A DNA stretch of 64,000 nt from Streptomyces sp. ISL-96 (lineage in GTDB: Bacteria > Actinomycetota > Actinomycetes > Streptomycetales > Streptomycetaceae). The stretch lies in contig NZ_JAGGPA010000001.1 in assembly GCF_018614035.1 (NCBI RefSeq), positions 216,351 to 280,350 of the forward strand. The letters are read 5' to 3'. Positions 9,355 through 18,125 of the stretch are shown here, one piece after another. Each line of letters begins with the position of its first letter. Within the stretch, counting starts at the first letter, position 1. The translations under genes were made by a program, and so were the position numbers. The notes under the pieces were generated by a model. That model saw nothing but the letters and a program-made list of their open reading frames with translations. It searched no databases and had not been told where the DNA came from.

Positions 9355-9642
9355 TCAGCCGGGGTCGGCCGGGATCAAGCCGTCGCCGGCCAGCATTTCG
9401 CGTACCTCTTCCAGCGTCGCGTCCTCGGCCGGGAGAATCAGCTCGGAGGGTTCGAGGGCGTCGTCCGGCAGCGGCTCCCCGAAGCGGCGTACCGCGCCGA
9501 GGAGCGCACCGAGCGTCCTGCGGAAGCCGGAGTCGTCCCCGCTCTCCATTTCTGCGAGCAGTTCGTCGTCCAGCTTGTTCAGTTCGGTGAAGTGGCTGTC
9601 GGCCACCTTCACCTGGCCCTCCCCCATGATCCGTACGATCAC
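9355..9642 (-). CDS. pspAA: PspA-associated protein PspAA
   Basis: 95 residues from GTG 9642 with AAGGAG upstream. It begins with a short beta-rich stretch (IVRIMGEGQVKV) followed by helices rich in Asp/Glu, as in the PspAA family that accompanies actinobacterial PspA. It sits 42 bases after pspA on the same strand, so it is co-transcribed. It probably binds PspA or its oligomer in envelope-stress response. Confidence 0.82.
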   Translation of the reverse strand: MIVRIMGEGQVKVADSHFTELNKLDDELLAEMESGDDSGFRRTLGALLGAVRRFGEPLPDDALEPSELILPAEDATLEEVREMLAGDGLIPADPG

Positions 9643-9684
9643 GACGTGCTCCTTCGCGGAATGCGACTGAGGCGGCCCGGACTC

Positions 9685-10476
9685 CTACTGCTTGTCGAAC
9701 TTGTGCTGGGTCTGCGGCGCCTGCGTCCCGTCCTGCGAGCCGCCTTCGAGCGCCTGCTGCTGCGCCGTCGGACCGCCCGCCAGCTCGGCCTTCATGCGCT
9801 GCAGCTCCAGCTCTACATCTGTACCACCGGAAATGCGGTCCAGCTCGGCGGCGATGTCGTCCTTCGCCATCCCGGACGGGTCGTCCAGGGCGCCGGAGGC
9901 CATCAGCTCGTCGATCGCGCCGGCCCGCGCCTGGAGCTGCGCGGTCTTGTCCTCGGCCCGCTGGATCGCCAGGCCGACGTCGCCCATCTCCTCGGAGATG
10001 CCCGAGAACGCCTCGCCGATCCGGGTCTGCGCCTGCGCGGCGGTGTAGGTCGCCTTGATGGTCTCCTTCTTCGTACGGAAGGCGTCGACCTTGGCCTGGA
10101 GGCGCTGCGCGGCGAGCGTCAGCTTCTCCTCCTCGCCCTGGAGCGTCTGGTGCTGCGTCTCCAGGTCGGTGACCTGCTGCTGCAACGCGGCACGGCGGGA
10201 CAGGGCCTCGCGGGCGAGGTCCTCCCGGCCGAGCGCGAGCGCCTTGCGTCCCTGGTCCTCCAGCTTGGAGGACTGACCCTGCAGCTGGTTCAGCTGCAGT
10301 TCGAGCCGCTTGCGCGACGTCGCCACGTCGGCGACACCGCGGCGTACCTTCTGAAGCAGCTCAAGCTGTTTCTGGTACGAGTAATCGAGGGTCTCGCGCG
10401 GATCCTCGGCCCGGTCAAGGGCCTTGTTTGCCTTCGCGCGGAAGATCATCCCCATACGCTTCATGACACCGCTCAT
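9685..10476 (-). CDS. pspA: PspA/IM30 family phage-shock protein
   Basis: 263 residues, nearly all predicted coiled coil. It starts MSGVMKRMG and contains the family segment NKALDRAEDPRETLDYSY near the N-terminus. ESCRT-III-like membrane-remodelling protein that coats damaged or stressed inner membrane. ATG 10476 is used; an internal ATG 12 bases later is also possible. First gene of a pair with pspAA; a 249-bp divergent promoter region separates it from the DUF3043 gene. Confidence 0.93.
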   Translation of the reverse strand: MSGVMKRMGMIFRAKANKALDRAEDPRETLDYSYQKQLELLQKVRRGVADVATSRKRLELQLNQLQGQSSKLEDQGRKALALGREDLAREALSRRAALQQQVTDLETQHQTLQGEEEKLTLAAQRLQAKVDAFRTKKETIKATYTAAQAQTRIGEAFSGISEEMGDVGLAIQRAEDKTAQLQARAGAIDELMASGALDDPSGMAKDDIAAELDRISGGTDVELELQRMKAELAGGPTAQQQALEGGSQDGTQAPQTQHKFDKQ

Positions 10477-10725
10477 GGGCTTCGCGCGCCCCCTTCTGAC
10501 GGACTACGGACTCCAGCTCCAGCACTTGAACCCACACTACGGGCCCTGCATCCATTACCGCACTGTTCGCGGGCCGATGCGCTCCTCCTCCAGGACGACT
10601 ACCGTCCGCCGGGCTCCAGCTCAGGGAGTAGGTGACGGCCGACGGCAGTCGGGGAAACGGACCGTTGCGGGATCGTTCCCCTCAGGGCCGGTGTCCATGC
10701 GCCGTACCCCGTACCCTTGGGCTTT

Positions 10726-11325
10726 GTGTTCCGTAGCCGTTCCTCCAAGGAAGAGAAGGCCCCCACCGACAAGGTGCAGGTGGACCTCTCCAAAGCGTCC
10801 CGTGACCCGCAGGCCCCGAAGGGCCGCCCCACCCCGAAGCGCGCTGTCGCACAGTCGCAGCGCCGCAACGGGGCGGCGGCTCCGTCGAACCGCAAGGAGG
10901 CGATGAAGCGTCAGCGCGAGGCCCGCCGTGCGGACCTGGCTAGGCAGCGGGAGGCACTGGCGAGCGGTGACGAACGCTTCCTGCCGGTCCGCGACAAGGG
11001 CCCCGTCCGCCGTTTCGTGCGCGACTTCGTCGACTCCCGCTTCTGCGTGGCCGAGTTCTTCCTGCCGCTCGCGGTGGTGATCCTCGTCCTCAGCATGGTC
11101 CGCGTCAGCAACATCCAGAACATCGCGCTGCTGCTGTGGCTCGGTGTGATCGTGATGATCGTCGTCGACTCGATCGGCCTGGCCATCCGGCTCAAGAAGC
11201 AGCTGAACGAGCGCTTCCCGAACGAGCCGAAGCGCGGCGCCGTCGCCTACGCCCTGATGCGTACGCTCCAGATGCGCCGCCTGCGCCTGCCGAAGCCCCA
11301 GGTCAAGCGCGGGGAACGACCCTGA
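10726..11325 (+). CDS. DUF3043 membrane protein
   Basis: 199 residues from GTG 10726 (MFRSRSSKEEK); a TTG at 10717 is also in frame. Long basic, Lys/Arg-rich cytoplasmic N-terminal half (to about residue 95), then two membrane helices around residues 100-150, then a basic tail. This is the DUF3043 arrangement found across actinomycetes; role unknown. Its stop overlaps the start region of the next gene, suggesting translational coupling. Confidence 0.85.
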   Translation: MFRSRSSKEEKAPTDKVQVDLSKASRDPQAPKGRPTPKRAVAQSQRRNGAAAPSNRKEAMKRQREARRADLARQREALASGDERFLPVRDKGPVRRFVRDFVDSRFCVAEFFLPLAVVILVLSMVRVSNIQNIALLLWLGVIVMIVVDSIGLAIRLKKQLNERFPNEPKRGAVAYALMRTLQMRRLRLPKPQVKRGERP

Positions 11326-12128
11326 GCGCTGAAATCTCCGGATTCGCGGGTGCGGCGGCCGACTGGCTGAAGGTTACTGGCGGGCTGCGCGACATCGTCC
11401 GCCAGGAACTGGTCGCGCGCCAGCTCGACGAGCAGATATCGGCCCGCTTCCCGGTGGGCCGGCGGCTCGCCGTCCTCGACGTCGGCATGGGCCAGGGCAC
11501 GCAGGCCCTGCGCCTGGCCCGGGCCGGTCACAAGGTGACCGGCCTGGAGTCCGACCCGGACATGCTGGTGGCGGCGCGCGAGGCGCTGTCCGGTGAGCCC
11601 GAGGGCATCCGCGAGCGGGTGCGCCTGGTCGAGGGCGACGGCCTGGAGACCGGGGTGCATTTCCTGCCCGGAAGCTTCGACGTGGTGCTGTGCCACGGCG
11701 TGCTGATGTACGTCCAGGAGTCCGACGCCATGGTCGCGGGCCTGGCCCGCATGCTGGCGCCCGGCGGCCTGCTGTCCCTGTTGGTACGCAACGCCGACGC
11801 GCTCGCGATGCGGCCCGGCCTCGCCGGGGACTGGGCGGGGGCGCTCGCCGCGTTCGACTCGGCGACGTACACCAACCGGCTCGGCCTGCCGGTGCGCGCG
11901 GACCGTCTCGACGCCCTGACGGCGACCCTCGCCGGGATCGCCGCCCCGCTGCACGCGTGGTACGGCGTGCGGGTCTTCACCGACAACGTCGAGGGCGACG
12001 CCAATGACGCGTCGCGGCTTCCGGCGGAGGAGCTGGAGCGGGTCCTGGCCCTGGAGGACCGCGCGAGCCGGACCGACCCCTACCGCCGGGTCGCCGCCCT
12101 GCTGCACCTTTGCGGCGTACGGGGCTGA
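11322..12128 (+). CDS. CmoM/SmtA-like SAM-dependent methyltransferase
   Basis: 268 residues. Rossmann methyltransferase with motif I VLDVGMGQGTQAL, the acidic residue after strand 2 (LESDP), and LCHGVLMYV. The C-terminal part, including LSLLVRNADAL, YGVRVFTDN and DPYRRVAALLH, matches the E. coli CmoM layout, an enzyme that methylates 5-carboxymethoxyuridine in tRNA. There is no ATG, GTG or TTG near the domain start: the best initiation site is CTG 11322, overlapping the previous stop as CTGA and preceded by GGGGA with 6-base spacing. The next in-frame ATG, 11136, would overlap the upstream gene by 190 bases. tRNA substrate is inferred. Confidence 0.82.
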   Translation: MSAEISGFAGAAADWLKVTGGLRDIVRQELVARQLDEQISARFPVGRRLAVLDVGMGQGTQALRLARAGHKVTGLESDPDMLVAAREALSGEPEGIRERVRLVEGDGLETGVHFLPGSFDVVLCHGVLMYVQESDAMVAGLARMLAPGGLLSLLVRNADALAMRPGLAGDWAGALAAFDSATYTNRLGLPVRADRLDALTATLAGIAAPLHAWYGVRVFTDNVEGDANDASRLPAEELERVLALEDRASRTDPYRRVAALLHLCGVRG

Positions 12129-12228
12129 AACCGTCGGCCTGAAACCGCCGGGCTGAAGCTGCCCCCGGCGCCCCTCTGATGGCCGCTCCCCGCGCGCCTC
12201 GAATTCCCTCCAAAGGGACACTCCAGGC

Positions 12229-13341
12229 ATGGACGGATCACCTGACCACGGCCGTACGACGCGCCGCCGGCCGCCACTTCCACTGTCGCTGCCGCTGACC
12301 GCCGCGTCCTGTGCGGTCGTACTGGCGTGTCTGAGCGGGTGTTCCGCCTCGGGTACGGCGTCGGCTCCGAAGTCGACGGCGAAGGCGACGGCGGAGGCGG
12401 GCGCGCCCATGGCCGCGCGGCAGGACCTGGAGAACGAGTACCAGAAGGTGATCAGGGACGTCCTGCCCTCGGTCGTCCAGATCGACGCGTCCGAGGGCCT
12501 GGGCTCGGGTGTCGTCTACGACGGCAAGGGCCATATCGTCACCAACGCCCATGTGGTCGGCCGGGAGAGAGACTTCAAGGTCACGGCGGCCACGGGCGGC
12601 GCCGTGCTCGGCGCGCGGCTCGTCGCCGCCTACCCGGAGCAGGACCTTGCCGTCATCAAGCTGGACGCAGTCCCCGACGGACTGAGAGCGGCGAGGTTCG
12701 CGGACTCGTCCCGGGTCGAGGCGGGGCAGATCGTGCTGGCGATGGGCAGCCCGCTGGGTCTCTCCACCAGTGTCACGCAGGGCATCGTCTCGGCGGTCGG
12801 CAGGACCGTGAGCGAGGGGCGCTCGGGCGGCGGCACGGGCGCGACCATCCCGAACATGGTGCAGACCTCGGCCGCGATCAATCCCGGCAACAGCGGCGGC
12901 GCGCTGGTCAACCTCGACAGCGAAGTCATCGGCATCCCCACCCTGGCGGCCACCGACCCCGGCATCGGCGGCAGCGCGGCGCCGGGGATCGGCTTCGCGA
13001 TCCCGTCCTCGACGGTGAGGACGATCGCCGACCAGATCGTCAGGGACGGCAGGGTCACCCACTCGGGGCGGGCGGCGCTGGACATCACGGGCCGTACGGT
13101 CGTGGACGACGACTTCGAACCGTCCGGCGTCGCCGTCGTATCGGCCGAGCGGGGCGGCGCGGCCGCGGAGGCCGGCCTGCGGGCCGGGGACATCATCACC
13201 GCGCTCGACGACACCGAGATCACCACGATCACCTCGCTGGCGGAGGCCCTGGCCGCCCACAAGCCGGGCGACGAGGTACGGGTGAGCTACCTGCGCGGCG
13301 ACGACAGTCGCACGGCGCAGGTCACGCTGGGCGAGCTCTAG
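12229..13341 (+). CDS. HtrA/DegP-like trypsin-family serine protease, lipoprotein
   Basis: 370 residues. Basic N-terminus, hydrophobic stretch and a lipobox (LSGC, Cys38; VLAC at Cys34 also possible) indicate export and lipid anchoring. The catalytic triad is His108 (TNAHVV), Asp139 (QDLAVIKL) and Ser222 (NPGNSGGAL). A single C-terminal PDZ domain (about 275-365, GVAVVSAERGGAAAEAGLRAG) should bind substrate C-termini. Envelope protein quality control is the expected role. Monocistronic, with a hairpin after the stop. Confidence 0.93.
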   Translation: MDGSPDHGRTTRRRPPLPLSLPLTAASCAVVLACLSGCSASGTASAPKSTAKATAEAGAPMAARQDLENEYQKVIRDVLPSVVQIDASEGLGSGVVYDGKGHIVTNAHVVGRERDFKVTAATGGAVLGARLVAAYPEQDLAVIKLDAVPDGLRAARFADSSRVEAGQIVLAMGSPLGLSTSVTQGIVSAVGRTVSEGRSGGGTGATIPNMVQTSAAINPGNSGGALVNLDSEVIGIPTLAATDPGIGGSAAPGIGFAIPSSTVRTIADQIVRDGRVTHSGRAALDITGRTVVDDDFEPSGVAVVSAERGGAAAEAGLRAGDIITALDDTEITTITSLAEALAAHKPGDEVRVSYLRGDDSRTAQVTLGEL

Positions 13342-13362
13342 AGAGTGCGGCGGTCCTCGATC

Positions 13363-13393
13363 GCCGGAGGGGCTTGGCAGGAGCCTCTCCGGC
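13363..13393 (+). terminator. Terminator after the HtrA-like gene
   Basis: GCCGGAGGGGCT (13363-13374) pairs with AGCCTCTCCGGC (13382-13393) with one mismatch and a 7-base loop, 22 bases after the stop. The left arm resembles the CGCCGGAGGGGCT part of the interspersed repeat family described elsewhere. Confidence 0.65.
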
Positions 13394-13432
13394 GGTCGGG
13401 ACGAGCTATCAGGCTTTCCGGCCGTCAGGCCC

Positions 13433-13642
13433 TCAGGCCTCTTCTGCGTGCAGGTTCATCGGGCCGTAGATCTTCGTGCCGTCGTCGAAGAGCACCACCT
13501 GGTCGGCGCCGCCCTCGACCAGGTCCTTCCAGACCTCGCCGATCCACGATTCCGCGTCGCCCTGCGTGGTGAACTCCTCCGGCACCACCGCCGGCTGGAC
13601 CTCCGTACCGTCGGCCTTCTCGAACCGCCACGTCCACGCCAT
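13433..13642 (-). CDS. Small conserved acidic protein, unknown function
   Basis: 69 residues from ATG 13642 with GGGAGG ideally spaced. Acidic, Trp-rich for its size (MAWTWRFEKADG, WIGEVWKDLV), soluble, no signal peptide. It resembles a small conserved protein commonly found in Streptomyces; no function is known to me. Convergent with the HtrA-like gene and divergent from cobU. Confidence 0.8.
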   Translation of the reverse strand: MAWTWRFEKADGTEVQPAVVPEEFTTQGDAESWIGEVWKDLVEGGADQVVLFDDGTKIYGPMNLHAEEA

Positions 13643-13742
13643 GTTCGCCTCCCGGGTCCCACCCGTGCTTTTGTCCAGCACAGCCTGCCCCGCAGAGTAG
13701 CCGGGCGCGCACCTCCGGCGGGGACGCGGGAGGATCGTCCTC

Positions 13743-14942
13743 GTGGAACTGACTCTCCTCGGCACCGGGGCCCCGGCAGGCCTGCCCCGCCCCGACTGCC
13801 CCTGCGCCTCGTGCGCCACCGCCCGCGGCGGGCTGGCCCGGGCGGCGACCGCGCTGCTCGTGGACGACGCGCTGCTGCTCGATCTGACGCCGGGGGCCGC
13901 GCTGGCCGCCGCCCGTGCCGGGCACTCGCTCACCGGCGTACGGCAGGTACTGCTGACGCACCCGCACGACGGGCCGCCGATGGAGCTGCCGGCCGGGCTG
14001 CCGGCGGCCGGGCGGGTGCCGGACGGGCGGGTGCTGACGCTGATCAGCGGGCACCGGGTGCGGGCCGTCCCGATGGATTCGCCCGGTACGGGGTACGAGG
14101 TGACCTCGCCGGAGGGCGAGGTGCTGCTGTACCTGCCGCCGGGTGGCGCGCCCGCCGGGGCTGCCACGGACGGCCGTACGTACGACATGGTCGTCGCCGA
14201 CATCATGGACCGGCCGGACGCGCTGGCGCGGCTGCGGGCGGCCGGGGCGGTGGGGGCGACGACGGACGTCATCGCCGTACACCTGGATCACGACGTGCCG
14301 CCGGGCCCCGAGCTGGATCGGCGACTCGCGGCGGCGGGTGCGCGGGCTGTGCCGGACGGGACGACTGTGGTGGTCGGGGAGTACCACGCGGTGCCTGACG
14401 TTCCGCGGCGGACTCTGGTGCTGGGCGGGGCGCGGTCGGGCAAGTCGGTGGAGGCCGAGCGGCGCCTGGAGACGTTTCCCGAGGTCGTGTACGTCGCGAC
14501 GAGCGGCACGCGGGAAGGTGACGGGGAGTGGGCGGAGCGGGTGGGCCTGCACCGGGAGCGCCGGCCGGGCGCGTGGCGCACGGAGGAGACGTGCGAGCTG
14601 GCTCCGCTGCTGGCGGCTGACGGGCCGCCGCTGCTGATCGACTGCCTGGCGCTGTGGCTGACCGACGCGATGGACCGGGTCGGGGCGTGGGACGACGCGA
14701 AGTGGGCGACGGACGGGCGGCGGGCGCTGGGGGAACGGGTGACCGAGCTGGTGGAGGCGGTGCGGCGGACGCGGCGGACGGTGGTGGCGGTGAGCAATGA
14801 GGTCGGCTCGGGGGTTGTGCCGGCTACGGCGAGCGGGCGGCGGTTCCGGGACGAATTGGGTCGGCTGAACGCGGCGTTCGCGGGTGAGTGCGAGCAAGTG
14901 CTGCTGGTGGTGGCGGGTCAGGCGGTCGTGCTGCGGGGGTGA
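13743..14942 (+). CDS. cobU: Fusion of a metallo-beta-lactamase-like domain with adenosylcobinamide kinase/guanylyltransferase CobU
   Basis: 399 residues. Residues about 225-399 are CobU: Walker A GGARSGKS (228-235), the nucleotide-transfer region around GLHRERRP, and LIDCLALWLTD. It phosphorylates adenosylcobinamide and attaches GMP for cobalamin nucleotide-loop assembly. Residues 1-220 look like a PhnP-type metallo-beta-lactamase: LLGTGAPAGLPRPDCPCASC carries the Cys zinc motif, but the metal motif reads THPHDGPP instead of THxHxDH, so hydrolase activity is doubtful. Start GTG 13743 follows GGAGGA. cobT follows 100 bases later. Confidence 0.9.
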   Translation: MELTLLGTGAPAGLPRPDCPCASCATARGGLARAATALLVDDALLLDLTPGAALAAARAGHSLTGVRQVLLTHPHDGPPMELPAGLPAAGRVPDGRVLTLISGHRVRAVPMDSPGTGYEVTSPEGEVLLYLPPGGAPAGAATDGRTYDMVVADIMDRPDALARLRAAGAVGATTDVIAVHLDHDVPPGPELDRRLAAAGARAVPDGTTVVVGEYHAVPDVPRRTLVLGGARSGKSVEAERRLETFPEVVYVATSGTREGDGEWAERVGLHRERRPGAWRTEETCELAPLLAADGPPLLIDCLALWLTDAMDRVGAWDDAKWATDGRRALGERVTELVEAVRRTRRTVVAVSNEVGSGVVPATASGRRFRDELGRLNAAFAGECEQVLLVVAGQAVVLRG

Positions 14943-14991
14943 GGGCGGGACTCCGGCCCGGGCGGGTCGGGGAAAGCCCCGCAGAGGCCCT

Positions 14992-15019
14992 CCCCGTCAC
15001 CCCTGACGGGGCGTCAGGG
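14992..15019 (+). promoter_or_regulatory. Overlapping alternative hairpins before cobT
   Basis: CCCCGTCA (14992-14999) pairs with TGACGGGG (15004-15011), while CCCTGAC (15001-15007) pairs with GTCAGGG (15013-15019). The two stems share bases 15004-15007 and cannot form together. They lie just before the GGGAGGG at 15017-15023 and 24 bases before the cobT ATG. This may be a plain terminator for cobU or a leader switch; no conserved B12-box is visible. Confidence 0.4.
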
Positions 15020-15042
15020 AGGGTGGCGGTACTGTTCGGCGA

Positions 15043-16146
15043 ATGAGCTCGCTTAACCTCGACGACTTCTCCGACCTGATCGAGCGCCCCGACGGCGGCG
15101 TGCGGCGCGATGCCGAGGAACGCCGGGAGCGGCTGATCGTGCCGCCCGGCGCGCTCGGCCGGCTCGACGAGCTGGGTGAGTGGCTGTCGGCCGCACAGGC
15201 CTCCGTACGGGTCAAGCCCATCGAGCGGCCCCGCGTCGTTCTCTTCGCCGGTGACCACGGCGTGGCCGAGCTGGGGGTCTCCGCCCGGCCCGCCCTCGGC
15301 GCCCACCGGCTGGTGCGTTCCGTGCTGGACGGTGAGAGCCCCGTCGCCGTGCTCGCCCGCCGTGCCGGCGCGACCGTACGGATCGTCGACGCCGGGCTCG
15401 ACTGCGATCCGGAGCTGCTGCCCGACGACGTCGTACGCCATCGCGTGCGGCGCGGTTCCGGGCGTATAGACGTCGAGGACGCGCTCACACGCGACGAGGC
15501 CGAGCAGGCCGTGCGTCTCGGGATGGCGATCGCCGACGAAGAGGCCGACTCCGGGACCGACCTCGTCGTACTCGGCGACCTCAGTGTCGGCGGTACTACC
15601 GCCGCAGCCACCCTCATCGCCGCCCTGTGCGGCACGGACGCCTCCGTCGTCACCGGCCGCGGCGGCGTACACATCGACGACCTGGCCTGGATGCGCAAGT
15701 GCGCCGCCATCCGCGACGCACTGCGCCGGGCCCGGCCGGTGCTCGGGGATCAGCTGGAGCTGCTGGCCACCGTCGGCGGCGCCGACCTCGCCGCGGCGAC
15801 CGGTTTTCTGCTGCAGTGCGCTGTGCGGCGTACGCCGGTGATCCTCGACGGCGTGGTGTCCGCGGCCTGCGCCCTGGTGGGCCAGCGCGCCGCTTTCCGG
15901 GCGCCGGACTGGTGGCTCGCGGGTCAGGTGAGCGGCGAGCCGGGCCAGGCCAAGGCGCTGGACCGGATGGCACTCAACCCTCTGCTCGATCAGGGCGTCA
16001 CTGTGGGGGAAGGAACTGGGGCATTGCTCGCCCTCCCCCTCGTACAGGCCGCCGCCGCCCTCGCGGCGGAGCTGCCCGAGCGGGCGGCGGACGAGGAGGA
16101 GACGGTCAAAGAGACCGTCGGCGAGGCCGGAAACGCAACGGACTGA
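15043..16146 (+). CDS. cobT: Nicotinate-nucleotide-dimethylbenzimidazole phosphoribosyltransferase CobT
   Basis: 367 residues, usual length. It activates the lower-ligand base by exchanging it for nicotinate on nicotinate mononucleotide, giving alpha-ribazole phosphate. The family features are FAGDHGVAE near residue 67, LVVLGDLSVGGTTAAA in the nucleotide-binding region, and the C-terminal EGTGA with the catalytic Glu. The extreme C-terminus is an acidic tail. It follows cobU on the same strand and acts with CobU and CobS. Confidence 0.94.
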   Translation: MSSLNLDDFSDLIERPDGGVRRDAEERRERLIVPPGALGRLDELGEWLSAAQASVRVKPIERPRVVLFAGDHGVAELGVSARPALGAHRLVRSVLDGESPVAVLARRAGATVRIVDAGLDCDPELLPDDVVRHRVRRGSGRIDVEDALTRDEAEQAVRLGMAIADEEADSGTDLVVLGDLSVGGTTAAATLIAALCGTDASVVTGRGGVHIDDLAWMRKCAAIRDALRRARPVLGDQLELLATVGGADLAAATGFLLQCAVRRTPVILDGVVSAACALVGQRAAFRAPDWWLAGQVSGEPGQAKALDRMALNPLLDQGVTVGEGTGALLALPLVQAAAALAAELPERAADEEETVKETVGEAGNATD

Positions 16147-16237
16147 CCGTGTGTGCGGCCGGGCACCGCCGGCCGCACATCCGCACCGCTCGCGGCGCGG
16201 TGCCCCCATACCATCGCTTTTCATGGGAGAAGTCCGC

Positions 16238-18019
16238 TTGGCCACCGAAGGCACGAAGCAGTCGCGAACGAGCCCTGCGAACCGGCGCACCCCCCGGTCA
16301 CGCCGCAGCGCGGCATTCGCCGTCTGGTATCTGCGCATCGTCACGTTCATCAACTTCCTGAGCGCCGTCTGGGTGTCGCTCGGTCAGGATCTGCGACGCC
16401 ACAACACCGACGACTACTTCACCCCGTACCTGCTGACGGCGGGCTTCGCCTCCGGCGCGTTCACGCTCTTCCTCGCGATCACCATGCGCCGCCGCAAACG
16501 CGCCGCCTGGATCCTCAACCTCGTACTCGGCGGGCTCTTCTTCCTGCTCTTCGCCCTCGCGATGCCCTTCCCCGACGTACGGCAGTACTGGCAGAACTGG
16601 GTCTCCCTGGTCCTGACCGGCGCCTTCGTCCTGTCCCTGCTGCTCGGCCGCCGCGAGTTCTACGCCAAGGGTGACCGCTCGAACCCCGCCCTGGCCGCCG
16701 TCGTCGCCGTCGGCGGACTGCTGGTCACCTCGCTGATCGCCACCCTGCTCGTCACGGCCAGCAACACCGCGCCCGACGACACCCGGGCCTCGTTCCTGGA
16801 CCGCTGGCACTACGGCGTGATGCGGCTGGTGTCGCTGGCCCCCGAAGACGCCCGGTTCGCGGGCATCATCACACCGGGCTGGGTCAACGTCACCATCAAC
16901 GTCATGAGCACCCTGCTGCTCCTCGCCGTCCTGTACGCCGCCTTCCGGTCGCGCCGCACCGTCGAACCCCTCACCGAGGAGGACGAGGCCGGACTCCGGC
17001 TCCTCCTCGACAAGTTCGGCGAGCGCGACTCCCTCGGCTACTTCGCGCTGCGCCGCGAGAAGAGCGCCGTGTGGTCCCCCACCGGCAAGGCCGCCGTCAC
17101 CTACCGGGTCGTCGGCGGCGTATCGCTCGCGTCCGGTGACCCCATCGGCGACCCGGAGGCCTGGCCGGGCGCCATCGAGCCGTGGCTGGCGGAGGCGCGC
17201 GAGCACGGCTGGATTCCCGCCGTGATGGGCGCCGGCGAAGAAGCCGGCACCATCTACGCCCGCCACGGACTGGACGCGCTGGAGCTGGGCGACGAGGCGA
17301 TCGTCGAGATCGACGAGTTCACCCTGGAGGGGCGCGCGATGCGTACCGTGCGCCAGGCCTACAACCGGGTGAAGCGGGCCGGGTACACCGTGCGCATCCG
17401 TCGCCACGGAGAAATCCCCGACGACGAGATGGCCGTACTGCTGCGCAAAGCCGACGACTGGCGCGACGGGGAGACCGAGCGCGGCTTCTCGATGGCGCTC
17501 GGGCGGCTCGGCGACCCGGCGGACGGGCAGTGCGTCATGCTCGAATGCACCGACGGCGCCGGGGAGCTCAGGGCGGTGCTCAGCTTTGTGCCGTGGGGGC
17601 CGCGCGGACTCTCCCTCGACCTCATGCGGCGCGATCGTGACTCCGAGAACGGGCTGATGGAGTTCATGGTCATCGAGCTGCTCCAGCACGCCAGAGACAT
17701 GGGGATCACGCAGGTCTCACTCAACTTCGCGATGTTCAGGTCGGTCTTCGAACGTGGCTCCAGGCTCGGTGCGGGGCCGGTGCTGCGGATGTGGCGCTCG
17801 CTGCTCAGCTTCTTCTCGCGCTGGTGGCAGATCGAGTCGCTGTACCGCGCCAACGCCAAGTACCGGCCGATCTGGGAGCCCCGGTTCCTGCTCTTCGAGA
17901 AGAGCTCCGACCTGCTGCGCATCGGCATCGCGGCGGCCCGCGCCGAGGGCTTCCTCGAAGCGCCCGGTCTGCCCAAGTGGATGCACCGCAAGCACCTGGA
18001 GACGAGACGGCGACGGTGA
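16238..18019 (+). CDS. MprF-like DUF2156 membrane protein (lysyl-phosphatidylglycerol synthase family)
   Basis: 593 residues. The N-terminal half has about six membrane helices (to about residue 235) and the C-terminal half is a DUF2156 double GNAT-like domain (VWSPTGKAAVTYRVVGG, RGLSLDLMRRD, LNFAMFRSVFERG). In MprF this domain transfers lysine or alanine from charged tRNA to phosphatidylglycerol. No lysyl-tRNA synthetase domain is fused, unlike mycobacterial LysX. TTG 16238 is chosen because GGGAGAAG (16225-16232) is 5-6 bases upstream; ATG 16223 in frame lacks a ribosome site. Substrate inferred. Confidence 0.88.
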   Translation: MATEGTKQSRTSPANRRTPRSRRSAAFAVWYLRIVTFINFLSAVWVSLGQDLRRHNTDDYFTPYLLTAGFASGAFTLFLAITMRRRKRAAWILNLVLGGLFFLLFALAMPFPDVRQYWQNWVSLVLTGAFVLSLLLGRREFYAKGDRSNPALAAVVAVGGLLVTSLIATLLVTASNTAPDDTRASFLDRWHYGVMRLVSLAPEDARFAGIITPGWVNVTINVMSTLLLLAVLYAAFRSRRTVEPLTEEDEAGLRLLLDKFGERDSLGYFALRREKSAVWSPTGKAAVTYRVVGGVSLASGDPIGDPEAWPGAIEPWLAEAREHGWIPAVMGAGEEAGTIYARHGLDALELGDEAIVEIDEFTLEGRAMRTVRQAYNRVKRAGYTVRIRRHGEIPDDEMAVLLRKADDWRDGETERGFSMALGRLGDPADGQCVMLECTDGAGELRAVLSFVPWGPRGLSLDLMRRDRDSENGLMEFMVIELLQHARDMGITQVSLNFAMFRSVFERGSRLGAGPVLRMWRSLLSFFSRWWQIESLYRANAKYRPIWEPRFLLFEKSSDLLRIGIAAARAEGFLEAPGLPKWMHRKHLETRRRR

Positions 18020-18125
18020 CGGCGGCCCGGCGCCTCGCGCGCCGCGAGTGGGCTCCGCTGTACGCGCGGGCCGGCATCGCACTCGGCCCCGGCGGCCCGC
18101 TCGGACTGCTGCTGTGCGCGCTCGC

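Noticed and set aside
14943..15042. Cobalamin riboswitch before cobT
   Set aside because: The gap is only 100 bases and no conserved B12-box was found; only local hairpins are visible.
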